Assembly (NCBI GenBank): GCA_000828835.1
Contig: AP014633.1
Span: 434,001-498,000, forward strand
DNA: 64,000 nucleotides
Origin: Thioploca ingrica
GTDB taxonomy: Bacteria; Pseudomonadota; Gammaproteobacteria; Beggiatoales; Beggiatoaceae
Direction of reading: 5' to 3'
Shown: piece by piece, positions 8,876-17,135 of the stretch
Position numbering within the stretch: position 1 is the first letter of the stretch
How the letters are laid out: every line of letters begins with the position of its first letter
Translations under genes and position numbers: made by a program
The notes under the pieces: generated by a model
Told to the model about the DNA's origin: nothing
The model's database searches: none
The model's input: only the letters and a program-made list of their open reading frames with translations

Positions 8876-10030
8876 TTAACGGTGAAGGTCGGTAGGAGGA
8901 CTGAGTAATATCAAAGCGGCAGAACAGGCTTCAATCACGGTTTTACTTTTTATTAACTCGTGGAGTAATTGCTCAATGATATTTTTTTCAATATTGCGGG
9001 TGATAAACACAATCTGTGAACACCGCTGTTGGGTTGGCCAAGCTTTGAGCGTCACCGGTGGATGAAAGATATGTTGAACACCTTGAATAATAATGGGTAA
9101 ATCACTTTCAATCGTATAAACGATACCTTTTGTTCTCAATAAATCTTTACCACGCAAGCGAGTCAGTTGTTGTATCCAACGTTCCAGAGTTAACCAGTGT
9201 AAAGGTTCATGGTGTTCAATACAAAAGGTTTTTATATAAATATCATGTTGATGGGAATAAGGTTGGTGGGTAGTGAATGGTGACACTTGGGTTGGAGAAA
9301 TAGCAGAAATAACTTCTTGATGTCCAAGGTAAACATCAGCTTGTAACCACTTTTTCACATCCAATTGTTGAGTTTGATTATTATAACAGTTGGTATTCAA
9401 GAGAATATTTACATCAAATTGATCTTGATGGAGATTAACTTCATGGATAACCGCGGTTGGATTGAGGCGACGTAACCGTTGTTGCAAAATGGCTTGCGTT
9501 GTAGCATCAACTTGGTCAATTTTGGTTAGAATGAGATGATTAGCGAGCGCCGCTTGTTTGACTGCTTCATCATAATCATTTAATTGTTGGTTACCATACA
9601 CCGCATCTACTGTCGTTAATACCGCTTCTAGGCGATAATGGGTGGCAATAAAACGATCATGGATTAAAGTTCGTAAAACCGGAGCTGGGTCAGCTAAACC
9701 GGTAGTCTCTACCAATATTCTTACAAATTCAGGAAGTTCTTTACCTTCACGTTGAGAAAATAATTTTTCTAAGGTTTGAATTAAATCGGTACGTACATAA
9801 CAACATAAACAACCGCCTTCTAATAGAATAATATCTTCTGTGTTGGTCTCTATGAGTAAGTGATCAATACCGATTTCTCCCAACTCATTTACAATCACCA
9901 TCGTTTGCTGCATACCAGGTTGACGTAATAACTGATTGAGTAAAGTCGTTTTACCACTACCAAGGAAACCAGTAATCACATAAATAGGCAGGCGAAACAA
10001 GGAGTTTTCTTGAGGTAACTGCTTATTCAT
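8876..10030 (-). CDS. CobW/COG0523-family G3E GTPase (putative zinc metallochaperone)
   Basis: A protein of 384 residues. Walker A GFLGSGKTTLL lies near residue 20, followed by NELGEIGIDH and GGCLCCYVR, the CxCC metal site that defines COG0523, then TTGLADPAPVL and the guanine-recognition motif LTKID. The C-terminal CobW_C domain follows after a short His-containing linker (HQPYSHQHDIYIK). Family members deliver Zn2+, Co2+ or other metals to client enzymes using GTP. With the zinc importer genes about 5 kb away, a zinc role is plausible but inferred. Its end is 4 bases from the convergent DUF29 gene. Confidence 0.88.
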   Translation of the reverse strand: MNKQLPQENSLFRLPIYVITGFLGSGKTTLLNQLLRQPGMQQTMVIVNELGEIGIDHLLIETNTEDIILLEGGCLCCYVRTDLIQTLEKLFSQREGKELPEFVRILVETTGLADPAPVLRTLIHDRFIATHYRLEAVLTTVDAVYGNQQLNDYDEAVKQAALANHLILTKIDQVDATTQAILQQRLRRLNPTAVIHEVNLHQDQFDVNILLNTNCYNNQTQQLDVKKWLQADVYLGHQEVISAISPTQVSPFTTHQPYSHQHDIYIKTFCIEHHEPLHWLTLERWIQQLTRLRGKDLLRTKGIVYTIESDLPIIIQGVQHIFHPPVTLKAWPTQQRCSQIVFITRNIEKNIIEQLLHELIKSKTVIEACSAALILLSPPTDLHR

Positions 10031-10057
10031 CGTAGGATAAATTCCTTACCCTAAGCC

Positions 10058-11098
10058 TTATTCGGGATAAGTATGTGAATCCCCGGTTTTTAATATTCCA
10101 TAAAACATATCATCCGGTACTTCTGGATAACTATCATAATGATAAAGAAAACACTTTCTTTGAGTTTCCTTATCCATATTTTTAATTAAATCCGTTATAT
10201 GAGGGTGTACCCCCGAAGGAAAATGCGAAGTTTCACAATCCATATAAATTCGATTAGCGCGTCGATAATGTGATTCGAGTTGCGGTGGCATGATAGATTG
10301 AATATCGGTTGGCATTAAAACATTATAACCACTTGAATGTTGGAGACTAATTCCATAACTGGGCATTTCTTCTGAACTCGAGATAACATGCATGGCAAAA
10401 ATGGGCGTTAAGGTCCATTGCCCGTCCCCATCTTGAAAGATATGGGATTTGGTTTGTCCATTTTCCTGTTTACCTAATACATGGATATCGAAATAAGTTT
10501 CTAGGCTCACATTCGGTACCCCTTGTAGCGTATCTAAACCGGGTCCAACCGCTCTTTTCAAGGGATTAAGGACTTTTCTATGGACAAAAAGATCGGGTTT
10601 GGTATTCCCAGGTGGGATTGGCCACCATTCATATTCAAGAAACAGTTTATCAGCAATAAACTGATTTTTAAGCCATTCCTGCTTAGGGGAAGTATAAAAA
10701 GGATTAAAAAACGTGGTTAGCGCTAAGTATTCTATGCCCCCGATATGATCATTATGCGGATGAGAAATATAAACCCCATCCATATCAGATGAAGTCAAGC
10801 CGATGCCTTTTAACGCATGCCTAACATCACCACCGGCATCCAGAAGTAAGCGGTAAGGTCTTTTCCCTCGTTTACTGGGCATATCAAATTCAATTAAAAA
10901 ATTCGATTGCCATTTGGGTAAGTAAAGACGTTGAGTTAGTTTGTTAATCTCCGCAGCAACAACTTCTTCTGAAGCCGGTTGTAATTCCGACGATTTAGAG
11001 ATTTTTAAAGCCAATTCATAAGCTTGTTTGGCGGTAATGACCTCTTCATAGGCGCCCGTGCCAAATGCAGAATGAACGCCTATTGCGGTTACTTTCAT
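10058..11098 (-). CDS. Metallo-beta-lactamase-fold hydrolase
   Basis: A protein of 346 residues, preceded by a good GAGGAAAAG ribosome site. The metal motif is SHPHNDHIGG after LLLDAGG, matching the HxHxDH signature of the MBL superfamily. Later candidate ligands are the Asp in MPTDIQ and His residues in ETSHFPSGVHPHI. The arrangement and the roughly 90-residue N-terminal region resemble class II cyclic-nucleotide phosphodiesterase-like or RNase Z-like MBL proteins, but the substrate cannot be read from the sequence. No signal peptide, so it should be cytosolic. It is 27 bases downstream of nothing else on its strand except the GTPase gene it precedes, and could be cotranscribed with it. Confidence 0.75.
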   Translation of the reverse strand: MKVTAIGVHSAFGTGAYEEVITAKQAYELALKISKSSELQPASEEVVAAEINKLTQRLYLPKWQSNFLIEFDMPSKRGKRPYRLLLDAGGDVRHALKGIGLTSSDMDGVYISHPHNDHIGGIEYLALTTFFNPFYTSPKQEWLKNQFIADKLFLEYEWWPIPPGNTKPDLFVHRKVLNPLKRAVGPGLDTLQGVPNVSLETYFDIHVLGKQENGQTKSHIFQDGDGQWTLTPIFAMHVISSSEEMPSYGISLQHSSGYNVLMPTDIQSIMPPQLESHYRRANRIYMDCETSHFPSGVHPHITDLIKNMDKETQRKCFLYHYDSYPEVPDDMFYGILKTGDSHTYPE

Positions 11099-11875
11099 CT
11101 TCTTTTCCTCTTAATTTTAAAAAAATAACGATCCAATCCACCTTGATCCGTTATCAGTTACCTATCAAAGAAATCAGATAAGTGAACCATGACTTGCAAG
11201 GTACTTGCCGTGAGTGATATTCAGCCAGCATAAAAAAAAGAGAATATACGTTTTACCATTGAATTTGAGAAATCCTGTCATATTACAGGCATACGTCGGT
11301 TTTGAGTCAACCTTAAGAAAAAGTTGTATTTTTTGTTTGAATATCATTGATCAAAAAGAGAGTAAAGCAAAAATAAGTTGTATCAGGTGAATTTTAATCA
11401 ATCAAATTATTTTAATTAAGAGCATTTTGGTAAAATAATGCTATTTTTGCTAGAAATCGGGTAATTCTGTAGAGGCGATGAGCGATTAATTTTTAGAGTG
11501 ATGTACCCTAAAAAAGGCAGTGTCACTCAGGCTATTGTAGCACTACCCCTTGAATTCAACGTATCTAGCGATGGCTCAGCTTGTTATAATAAAATAATTA
11601 TTTTAGTATTTATTTGGGTTGAGGATAACGATTTCCACCCCAGCTTTCCCATGAAAGCAGAAAAACTCGCTGACTCGTTAAATCAATAACGATATTTTTC
11701 TAATGGATCTTTATTTTCACTAGGAAAAAGCGCTACATAATATAAATACGACTTAGAAACTCAGTTTGTGTTTATTTGTTGTTCATAATATTATTATATT
11801 ATAGCATAATTGGCCAATTGGCTGTGGTTATGAATTCTAAGTGAGAATCACTGAAGCATTACCGGTTAAAACACC
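11099..11875. other. 777-base intergenic region without a convincing gene
   Basis: An AT-rich stretch between the divergent MBL hydrolase and Mut7-C genes. It contains short poly-A/T runs and no strong hairpin. One 63-codon frame at 11498-11689 has unremarkable composition, no ribosome site and no recognisable family, so I do not call it. Promoters for both flanking genes must lie here. Confidence 0.5.
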
Positions 11876-12631
11876 ATGATGAATCAAGCTGATTTTCGGT
11901 TCTATGCCGAACTCAATGATTTTTTACCTCCTTGGCAACGAATGCGGGAGTTCACCCACACTTTTGCTAACAACCCGGCTATTAAAGAGGTCATAGAAGC
12001 GTTGGGTATTCCCCATACGGAAATCGATTTAATCTTAGTCAACGGTCAATCCGTTAATTTCAGTTATTTATTACAAAATAGAGATAGAATTAGCGTTTAT
12101 CCGGTTTTTGAAGCTTTTGATATTACCCCGTTATTGCGGGTTCGTCCTCAACCATTACGTGAAACTCGCTTTATACTCGATGTGCATTTAGGTAAATTAG
12201 CGGCTTATTTGCGCCTGTTTGGCTTTGATACCGAGTATCATAATGACTATGAAGATGCCCAATTAGCCCAAATTGCTCGCCAAGAGAAACGGATTTTATT
12301 AACTCGCGATATTGGTTTGTTAAAGCGTAATCAGGTTACCCATGGTTATTTTTTACGGGAAACCTACCCTAAGCAACAGTTACGCGAAATTTTCCGGCGG
12401 TTTGATTTGTTTCGCGCCGCTAAACCTTTTCAACGTTGTATGATTTGTAATGGATTAATTTATCCCATCGATAAAAACGAAATAAACCATCAAGTACCCG
12501 CCGCAACTTTAAGCTATTATCATTCATTTTATCGTTGCCAATCTTGTCACCAGATTTACTGGCCGGGTTCACATTATCAACAAATGCAAACCTTTATTAA
12601 CACAATCTTGCCGCAGCAAGACCAACCCTAA
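11876..12631 (+). CDS. Mut7-C RNase-domain protein with N-terminal ubiquitin-like domain
   Basis: A protein of 251 residues. The first 90 or so form a Mut7-C ubiquitin/ThiS-like domain (ADFRFYAELNDFLPP, then IDLILVNGQSVNFSYLLQ and DRISVYPVFEAFD). The second part is the PIN-like Mut7-C domain, with FILDVHLGKLAAYLRLFGFD and LLTRDIGLLKR supplying the conserved acidic residues. It ends with a zinc ribbon made of CMICNGLI and CQSCHQIYWPGSHY. The family is predicted to cleave RNA, and the ubiquitin-like part could mediate protein contact. It is 21 bases upstream of folB and probably in the same transcript, although no link to folate synthesis is known to me. Confidence 0.82.
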   Translation: MMNQADFRFYAELNDFLPPWQRMREFTHTFANNPAIKEVIEALGIPHTEIDLILVNGQSVNFSYLLQNRDRISVYPVFEAFDITPLLRVRPQPLRETRFILDVHLGKLAAYLRLFGFDTEYHNDYEDAQLAQIARQEKRILLTRDIGLLKRNQVTHGYFLRETYPKQQLREIFRRFDLFRAAKPFQRCMICNGLIYPIDKNEINHQVPAATLSYYHSFYRCQSCHQIYWPGSHYQQMQTFINTILPQQDQP

Positions 12632-12652
12632 AATCAACTGACCCAATCAATC

Positions 12653-13009
12653 ATGGACATTATTTACTTAAACGCTTTGAAAATAGAGACCGTTATTGGA
12701 GTTTATGATTGGGAACGTCAAATTAAACAAACGGTGGTGCTCGATTTAGCAATGGCAACGGACATTCGCCAAGCCGCCACCACCGATCGTATTGAAGATA
12801 CGCTTAATTATAAAGCCGTTGCTAAACGGCTGGTTGAATTTGTTAGCCATAGTGACTTTCAACTGATTGAGACTTTAGCAGAAAGCATTGCTGAAATTGT
12901 GATGACTGAATTTTCAGTGCCTTGGATACGGGTACAATTAAACAAACCGGGAGCCGTACGTGGTGCTCGTGATGTGGGTGTCATCATTGAACGCGGCAAA
13001 CAATCTTAA
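12653..13009 (+). CDS. folB: Dihydroneopterin aldolase FolB
   Basis: A protein of 118 residues, the usual size. It begins MDIIYLNALKIETVIGVYDWER, where the Gly-Val/Ile-x-x-x-E region is the pterin-binding hallmark. It continues with DTLNYKAVAKRLVEFV and ETLAESIAEIV, and has the C-terminal Lys and Pro-Gly of LNKPGAVRGARDVGVIIER. It converts 7,8-dihydroneopterin to 6-hydroxymethyl-7,8-dihydropterin and glycolaldehyde in folate synthesis. FolK, the next enzyme, starts one base after its stop, so the two are surely cotranslated. Confidence 0.92.
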   Translation: MDIIYLNALKIETVIGVYDWERQIKQTVVLDLAMATDIRQAATTDRIEDTLNYKAVAKRLVEFVSHSDFQLIETLAESIAEIVMTEFSVPWIRVQLNKPGAVRGARDVGVIIERGKQS

Positions 13010-13010
13010 T

Positions 13011-13505
13011 ATGGCACGAGTGTATATTAGCATGGGCAGTAATATTGAACCATTACACCATATCCGTACGGGTTTAACCCACCTCCAACGTCAATTTGGG
13101 CCACTCATTTTATCAGCCGTTTATGAAAGTCAAGCAGTTGGTTTTGAAGGAGATAACTTTTATAATCTCGTTACTGGCTTTGATACTTCGATGACAATTT
13201 ATCAAGTGGTTGATATTTTACGACATATCGAGCAAGTTAATGGACGTCAGCGATATGACAAGCGTTTTAGCGCACGCACTTTAGATTTAGATTTGTTACT
13301 TTATGACGATTTAATTCTCAAAACGGATAATCTAGAAGTACCCCGCGATGAAATTAGCCAATACGCTTTTGTCTTATTACCGTTAGCTGAAATTGCACCG
13401 ACAGCGAGACATCCTCTCACCGGACAACGTTATATTGATATGGTAAAACAGTTTAACCACCCCGACCAACCGTTATGGCGCATCAATGTAGATGTAACCA
13501 CCTAA
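13011..13505 (+). CDS. folK: 2-amino-4-hydroxy-6-hydroxymethyldihydropteridine pyrophosphokinase FolK
   Basis: A protein of 164 residues from the ATG at 13011. An open frame from 12960 overlaps folB and is not the start. The family landmarks are RVYISMGSNIEP at the N terminus, YESQAVGF, the central HIEQVNGRQR segment, RTLDLDLLLYDD with the metal-binding Asp pair, and the later VPRDEISQYAFVLLPLAEIAP. It transfers pyrophosphate from ATP to the hydroxymethyl-dihydropterin made by FolB, just before dihydropteroate synthase. No folP is in the window. Confidence 0.92.
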   Translation: MARVYISMGSNIEPLHHIRTGLTHLQRQFGPLILSAVYESQAVGFEGDNFYNLVTGFDTSMTIYQVVDILRHIEQVNGRQRYDKRFSARTLDLDLLLYDDLILKTDNLEVPRDEISQYAFVLLPLAEIAPTARHPLTGQRYIDMVKQFNHPDQPLWRINVDVTT

Positions 13506-13533
13506 ATTAACGATATTTTTCCCAGTAAATAAT

Positions 13534-14286
13534 CTATTGACTTAAAGTTCGTCCGCCATCAACCGTAATCACTTGGCCGGTGATATATTCGGCATCATAG
13601 ACTAGAAACGACACCGTTTTAGCAATCGCAGTGGGTTCACCGTGACATTTCAGCGGAATACTCGAAATAATACGTTGTTTGGTGACTTCATCCATTTCAT
13701 GGGTTGGCCATAAAATAGCACCCGGCGCAATCGCGTTAACTCGCACCTTTGGCCCCAGTTCACGAGCGAGAGATTTAGTTAACATCACCAAACCCGCTTT
13801 AGCAATACTATAAACCGGGTGCAATTTCAGTGGTCGCTCGGCATGGATATCCACTAGATTGATAATACAACCTTGCGTGGCGCTTAAATGCGGAGCAGCG
13901 GCTTGAGAGAGAAAAAAAGGTGCTTTGAGGTTAGTTCCCAGCAAATCTTCCCACTCGGGTTCCTCCACTTCTCCTAAAGGGGTTGGATAAAAACTCGAAG
14001 CATTGTTTACTAATACATCTAAACGTCCATAATGATCTATAATTTGCTGCATCATACGAGTTAACTTAGCGGTATGGAGTAAGTCGGCTTGCAATAACAG
14101 CACTGATTCTGAACGTTGATTATGCAATTCAGCTTGTAAAGCATGGGCAGCCGTTTCCGAATGACGGTAGTGCAACACGAGATTCATACCGCTAGCATGT
14201 AAGTGGCGTGCAATCGCAGCACCCAAACGTTTGACTCCACCCGTAATAAAAGCAACTTTACGAGTTAAGTCGTTGTTTTGCATCAT
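13534..14286 (-). CDS. Pteridine reductase-like short-chain dehydrogenase (FolM/PTR1 type)
   Basis: A protein of 250 residues with the Rossmann SDR fold. The nucleotide-binding motif is TGGVKRLG, the TGxxxRxG form that sets pteridine reductases apart from ordinary SDRs (TGxxxGxG) and implies NADPH. The NNASSF motif and the YSIAKAG catalytic Tyr/Lys pair are present, and the C terminus ends VITVDGGRTLSQ. It probably reduces dihydrobiopterin, dihydromonapterin or dihydrofolate. It is convergent with folB-folK 28 bases away, which supports a pterin role. A sugar or quinone substrate cannot be excluded by sequence alone. Confidence 0.82.
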   Translation of the reverse strand: MMQNNDLTRKVAFITGGVKRLGAAIARHLHASGMNLVLHYRHSETAAHALQAELHNQRSESVLLLQADLLHTAKLTRMMQQIIDHYGRLDVLVNNASSFYPTPLGEVEEPEWEDLLGTNLKAPFFLSQAAAPHLSATQGCIINLVDIHAERPLKLHPVYSIAKAGLVMLTKSLARELGPKVRVNAIAPGAILWPTHEMDEVTKQRIISSIPLKCHGEPTAIAKTVSFLVYDAEYITGQVITVDGGRTLSQ

Positions 14287-14344
14287 CTTGATTCCTTATG
14301 TTTTATAAAATCGATTATAATCTATTCTTTAAATTTATTTTACT

Positions 14345-15511
14345 ATGTCTTATTCACCTTTACCTCCACCTAGTCAAGAAGCGCTTGTTCATAGTCAACG
14401 TTTAGTTAATCAACTGATACTAGCGATTAAACAGTCTGGTGGTGCTTTACCCTTTACTGAGTTTATGACCCAAGCATTGTATACCCCAGGTTTAGGCTAT
14501 TATAGTGCTGGGTTACGTAAATTTGGGGCTAAGGGAGATTTTATCACGGCCCCGGAAATTTCACCGCTATTTTCACAGGGTATTGCCAAACAGTGTCAAC
14601 CTTTCTTAACGGCTTTTGAGCAGAGTGTGATTTTAGAATTTGGTGCCGGTTCTGGTATCATGGCAGCCGAAATATTGAAAGAATTAGAACGCTTAAATTG
14701 TCTACCGCATCAATATCTTATTTTAGAAGTCAGTGCCGAGTTACGCCAGCGGCAGCAAACCACTTTACAAACGCAGATCCCCAAATTGTTCAATCGAATT
14801 CACTGGTTAGATCGCTTACCTTCTCAACCCATATCCGGTGCGATCTTAGCCAATGAAGTATTAGACGCTATGCCTATTCATCGCTTTCGTTTAGACGCAG
14901 AGACAGTGTCAGAATTTCAGGTTAGTTATCAAGAAGATCGGTTCGTTTGGCAAGAATCTCCCACCACCAATCAATCTTTACGAATTGCAGTTGAATCACT
15001 TCGCCATCAATTGCCTGTCGGTTATATCTCCGAAATCAATTTGGCGCTACCCGCTTGGCTGCAATCAGTAGCCGATAGCTTATTAGCGGGGTTAGTTTTA
15101 TTGATTGATTATGGTTTTCCCAGCCGGGAATATTATCACCCGCAACGTAGCCACGGCACCTTAATGTGTCACTATCAACATTATGCACATGATGATCCAC
15201 TTATTTTAGTCGGTTTGCAAGATATAACGGCACACGTCAATTTTACCGCCGTAGCTGAAGCCGCTATGGCAGCGGGTTTATCCGTTGCGGGTTACACTAA
15301 TCAAGCCAATTTTCTACTGGCTTGTGGTTTAATTGAATTATTATCAACCTTAGACCAAAATAATATGCCCTATTATCTCCAACAAACTCAAGCTGTTAAG
15401 ACACTGATTTTACCTAGTGAAATGGGAGAGCTTTTCAAAGTGATGGCACTTACACGTAACTGGGATAAGCCACTACTCGGTTTTGCCAGCGATGAACGAA
15501 TAAAACTTTGA
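14345..15511 (+). CDS. MidA/NDUFAF7-family SAM-dependent methyltransferase
   Basis: A protein of 388 residues. It reads PFTEFMTQALYTPGLGYYSAGLRKFGAKGDFITAPEISPLF, the typical opening of the family. The SAM motif is ILEFGAGSGIMAAEIL, followed by ANEVLDAMPIHRF and LLIDYGFPSREYYHPQRS. In mitochondria the homologue NDUFAF7 methylates an arginine of a complex I subunit; the bacterial role is less clear and may involve NADH dehydrogenase assembly. It is cytosolic and is transcribed away from the pteridine reductase gene from a short shared intergenic region. Confidence 0.88.
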   Translation: MSYSPLPPPSQEALVHSQRLVNQLILAIKQSGGALPFTEFMTQALYTPGLGYYSAGLRKFGAKGDFITAPEISPLFSQGIAKQCQPFLTAFEQSVILEFGAGSGIMAAEILKELERLNCLPHQYLILEVSAELRQRQQTTLQTQIPKLFNRIHWLDRLPSQPISGAILANEVLDAMPIHRFRLDAETVSEFQVSYQEDRFVWQESPTTNQSLRIAVESLRHQLPVGYISEINLALPAWLQSVADSLLAGLVLLIDYGFPSREYYHPQRSHGTLMCHYQHYAHDDPLILVGLQDITAHVNFTAVAEAAMAAGLSVAGYTNQANFLLACGLIELLSTLDQNNMPYYLQQTQAVKTLILPSEMGELFKVMALTRNWDKPLLGFASDERIKL

Positions 15512-15659
15512 ATTTTAGTACGTAGTATGTCGGATCACTACCATCAACTTAAGAATTGACCTGATGCCGAGGATGAGTTCAACCTTCACTTTTGAACAAG
15601 ATTAAGGGATTAACAGATGACCCGGATTCATTCCGTCTCGCCTAGCTTGAGCGGTTTTT

Positions 15660-15845
15660 CTCTGGTGGAAAATCGTTTCGATAAGTCCGTAAAAAAATTT
15701 GCACCGCCATCTCACTCTCACTCAATCCTTTTCCTGCCAAACTTGACCGAATGAGTGCCCGTGAGGTGCTAAATATTTCACAGCCCATGAGCAAACGTTC
15801 TTCTCCGGCATCAGCAATTGATGAAATAACGCTTGAATGACTTTG
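15660..15845 (-). pseudogene. Decayed second copy of the small protein encoded at 19415-19723
   Basis: The minus strand reads LMGCEIFSTSRALIRSSL and SESEMAVQIFLRTYRNDF, almost identical to the intact protein at 19415-19723. Three defects are visible. Seven bases present in the intact copy (AACGTTG, just after TTCTCCGG on the plus strand) are missing near 15808, shifting the frame so that VIQALFHQLLM is now in another frame. The C-terminal third after FPPE is replaced. The N terminus joins unrelated repeat sequence (GATGGGTAGAACGCC on the minus strand). Its nucleotidyltransferase partner is absent here. Confidence 0.75.
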
Positions 15846-16073
15846 AAGGAGATGGGTTTCGCGCTGAGGCGTTCTACCCATCCTACTCTTGCTCTCGCTG
15901 CATATAGCCTCGACGGAAAACAGCCCCACTGGTTTATCCACGAAAAATAGGGGCAGGAGGTGCTCAGCAGAGAAGACTTGGTGCGAAAGGATTTCACAGG
16001 CGGTCACCTCTACTTTTCATCAACGGTTATGCCAACTTAAATTAGCACATTAGGGTGCGTTCCATTTTTTGCT

Positions 16074-16349
16074 TTACCTTATCGATACTTCGAGCTTTCG
16101 GCCAAGTACTGATACAAACTTTTCTAATGTTGACAGTTTTATATCTTCCGCATGATTCTCAATTCTGGAAATTGCAGATTTTTTGGTATGAAGTTTCTCG
16201 GCTATTTTCTCTTGCGTTAAACCCGATGCTTCTCTAGCTTGTTTGAGTAAGGCTCCGATTTTAAAGGCTTGATAACCTTCTTCAAAACCATCTTCAAATT
16301 CATTATCAGCATTTTTTCTTTTGCTAATGTATTTTTGTAGATCGCTCAT
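16074..16349 (-). CDS. XRE-family antitoxin (HigA-like)
   Basis: A protein of 91 residues. The helix-turn-helix spans about residues 32-88: LKQAREASGLTQEKIAEKL, then KSAISRIENHAEDIKLSTLEKFVSVLG. The acidic N-terminal part (NEFEDGFEEGYQAFKIG) may wrap the toxin. Its ATG overlaps the stop of the toxin gene, so toxin precedes antitoxin as in HigBA systems. It should neutralise the toxin and repress the shared promoter. This is the last of four toxin-antitoxin genes on the minus strand. Confidence 0.85.
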   Translation of the reverse strand: MSDLQKYISKRKNADNEFEDGFEEGYQAFKIGALLKQAREASGLTQEKIAEKLHTKKSAISRIENHAEDIKLSTLEKFVSVLGRKLEVSIR

Positions 16350-16672
16350 GTTACTTGCTTCCTACTGAAGTAATCTCGTTTTCGATTCTCAGCTATCTTG
16401 ATTTCGTTCAGAGGCGTTTTCTGAGTTTTCTTTTGGAACGCGTGATTCAAGATTACCAAGTATTCACCGTCGAGAAACCCGAGAATTCGGAAAATATTAC
16501 CGCCTAACTGGATTCTGATTTCCCAAATATCATCAGTATTCACAAGCTTCTTAAAGTACTGTGATGGGATAACATCTAATTCTTCAATTAGTTGTAGTAC
16601 CCATGCTGTTTTTTGAGCCGGTTTCGCTGATAAAGTAGGGTAGGCATTGCCTACTTTACTTCTTGGCATCAA
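16346..16672 (-). CDS. HigB/Gp49-like (DUF891) toxin with altered N terminus
   Basis: A frame of 108 residues. From LSAKPAQKTAWVLQLIEELD onward it matches the RelE-superfamily Gp49-like toxins, including IWEIRIQLGGNIFRILGF and LNHAFQKKTQKTPLNEI with the basic residues used for mRNA cleavage. The usual first beta strand and helix (about 20 residues) are missing. In their place, MMPRSKVGNAYPT is encoded by a palindromic intergenic repeat (16640-16654) found again at 19364-19378. The toxin may therefore be inactive. It starts 22 bases after the RelE-type toxin of the next pair. Confidence 0.7.
   Translation of the reverse strand: MMPRSKVGNAYPTLSAKPAQKTAWVLQLIEELDVIPSQYFKKLVNTDDIWEIRIQLGGNIFRILGFLDGEYLVILNHAFQKKTQKTPLNEIKIAENRKRDYFSRKQVT
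16640..16654. repeat. Short palindromic repeat inside the toxin N terminus
   Basis: The plus strand reads GTAGGCATTGCCTAC, the exact reverse complement of GTAGGCAATGCCTAC at 19364-19378. Flanking bases (AGTAGG and CTACTTTA) are also similar. It is palindromic except at its centre. It falls in the first codons of the HigB-like frame. Confidence 0.6.
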
Positions 16673-16693
16673 CCGTTGAGAAAACCGAATTCG

Positions 16694-16948
16694 CTAACGA
16701 TAAGCCTCACGTCGATGTTTGATACGCCAAACTTTGACTGTGTGCAGTTTATCATCAAGTTCGTAAATAATCCGGTAATCTCCTACTCGAATTCGCCAGT
16801 CATATTCTGCACCGACAATCTTGCGGCAACCGACTGGTTTCGGATTTTCAGCCAATCCTTTCAAGTGAGAAATAATTCGAGCGAAGATAACCGGTGGTAG
16901 GCGTTTTAAATCTTTTTCTGCTTGCCGTTCTAGAAGAATTTCATACAT
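16694..16948 (-). CDS. RelE/ParE-superfamily toxin
   Basis: A protein of 84 residues, full length for the family. It has MYEILLERQAEKDLKRLPP at the N terminus, IVGAEYDWRIRVGDYRIIYEL in the central beta sheet and VKVWRIKHRREAYR at the C terminus, with the Arg, Lys and Tyr/His residues typical of mRNA-cleaving RelE toxins. The antitoxin gene ends inside the toxin start (8-base overlap), the usual antitoxin-first order. It is predicted to cleave mRNA at the ribosome unless bound by the antitoxin. Confidence 0.88.
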   Translation of the reverse strand: MYEILLERQAEKDLKRLPPVIFARIISHLKGLAENPKPVGCRKIVGAEYDWRIRVGDYRIIYELDDKLHTVKVWRIKHRREAYR

Positions 16949-17135
16949 TGGGCTGGTATTCTGCTAAGAAATCATCCAATTTTTTAAATGTCAGTGGTTT
17001 TTGGCGTAACTCATTGAGCATTTGCAGATCTTCCAAGTCTTCTAAACGTTCTAGCATTTCTTGGTATTCATCAATATCCAGGATAACCGCAACGGCTTCT
17101 TCTCCCTGGAAGACAATTTTGCGCGGATGTTTCAT
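16941..17135 (-). CDS. Antitoxin partner of the RelE-type toxin (Phd/YefM-like)
   Basis: A protein of 64 residues from the ATG at 17135 (MKHPRKIVFQGEEAVAVIL). A longer frame opens at 17207 but would translate the 73-bp repeat at 17126-17198. The body IDEYQEMLERLEDLEDLQ is a strongly amphipathic acidic helix of the kind that binds RelE toxins, and the tail KLDDFLAEYQPNV covers the active site in related complexes. The N-terminal part is shorter than the usual Phd/YefM DNA-binding fold, so autoregulation is uncertain. It overlaps the toxin gene by 8 bases. Confidence 0.75.
   Translation of the reverse strand: MKHPRKIVFQGEEAVAVILDIDEYQEMLERLEDLEDLQMLNELRQKPLTFKKLDDFLAEYQPNV

Noticed and set aside
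11498..11689. 63-codon open frame in the intergenic region before the Mut7-C gene
   Set aside because: No ribosome site, no recognisable family, and composition like non-coding DNA.
16055..16237. 60-codon open frame on the plus strand opposite the HigA-like gene
   Set aside because: Lies antisense to a well-supported antitoxin gene, with no own signals.
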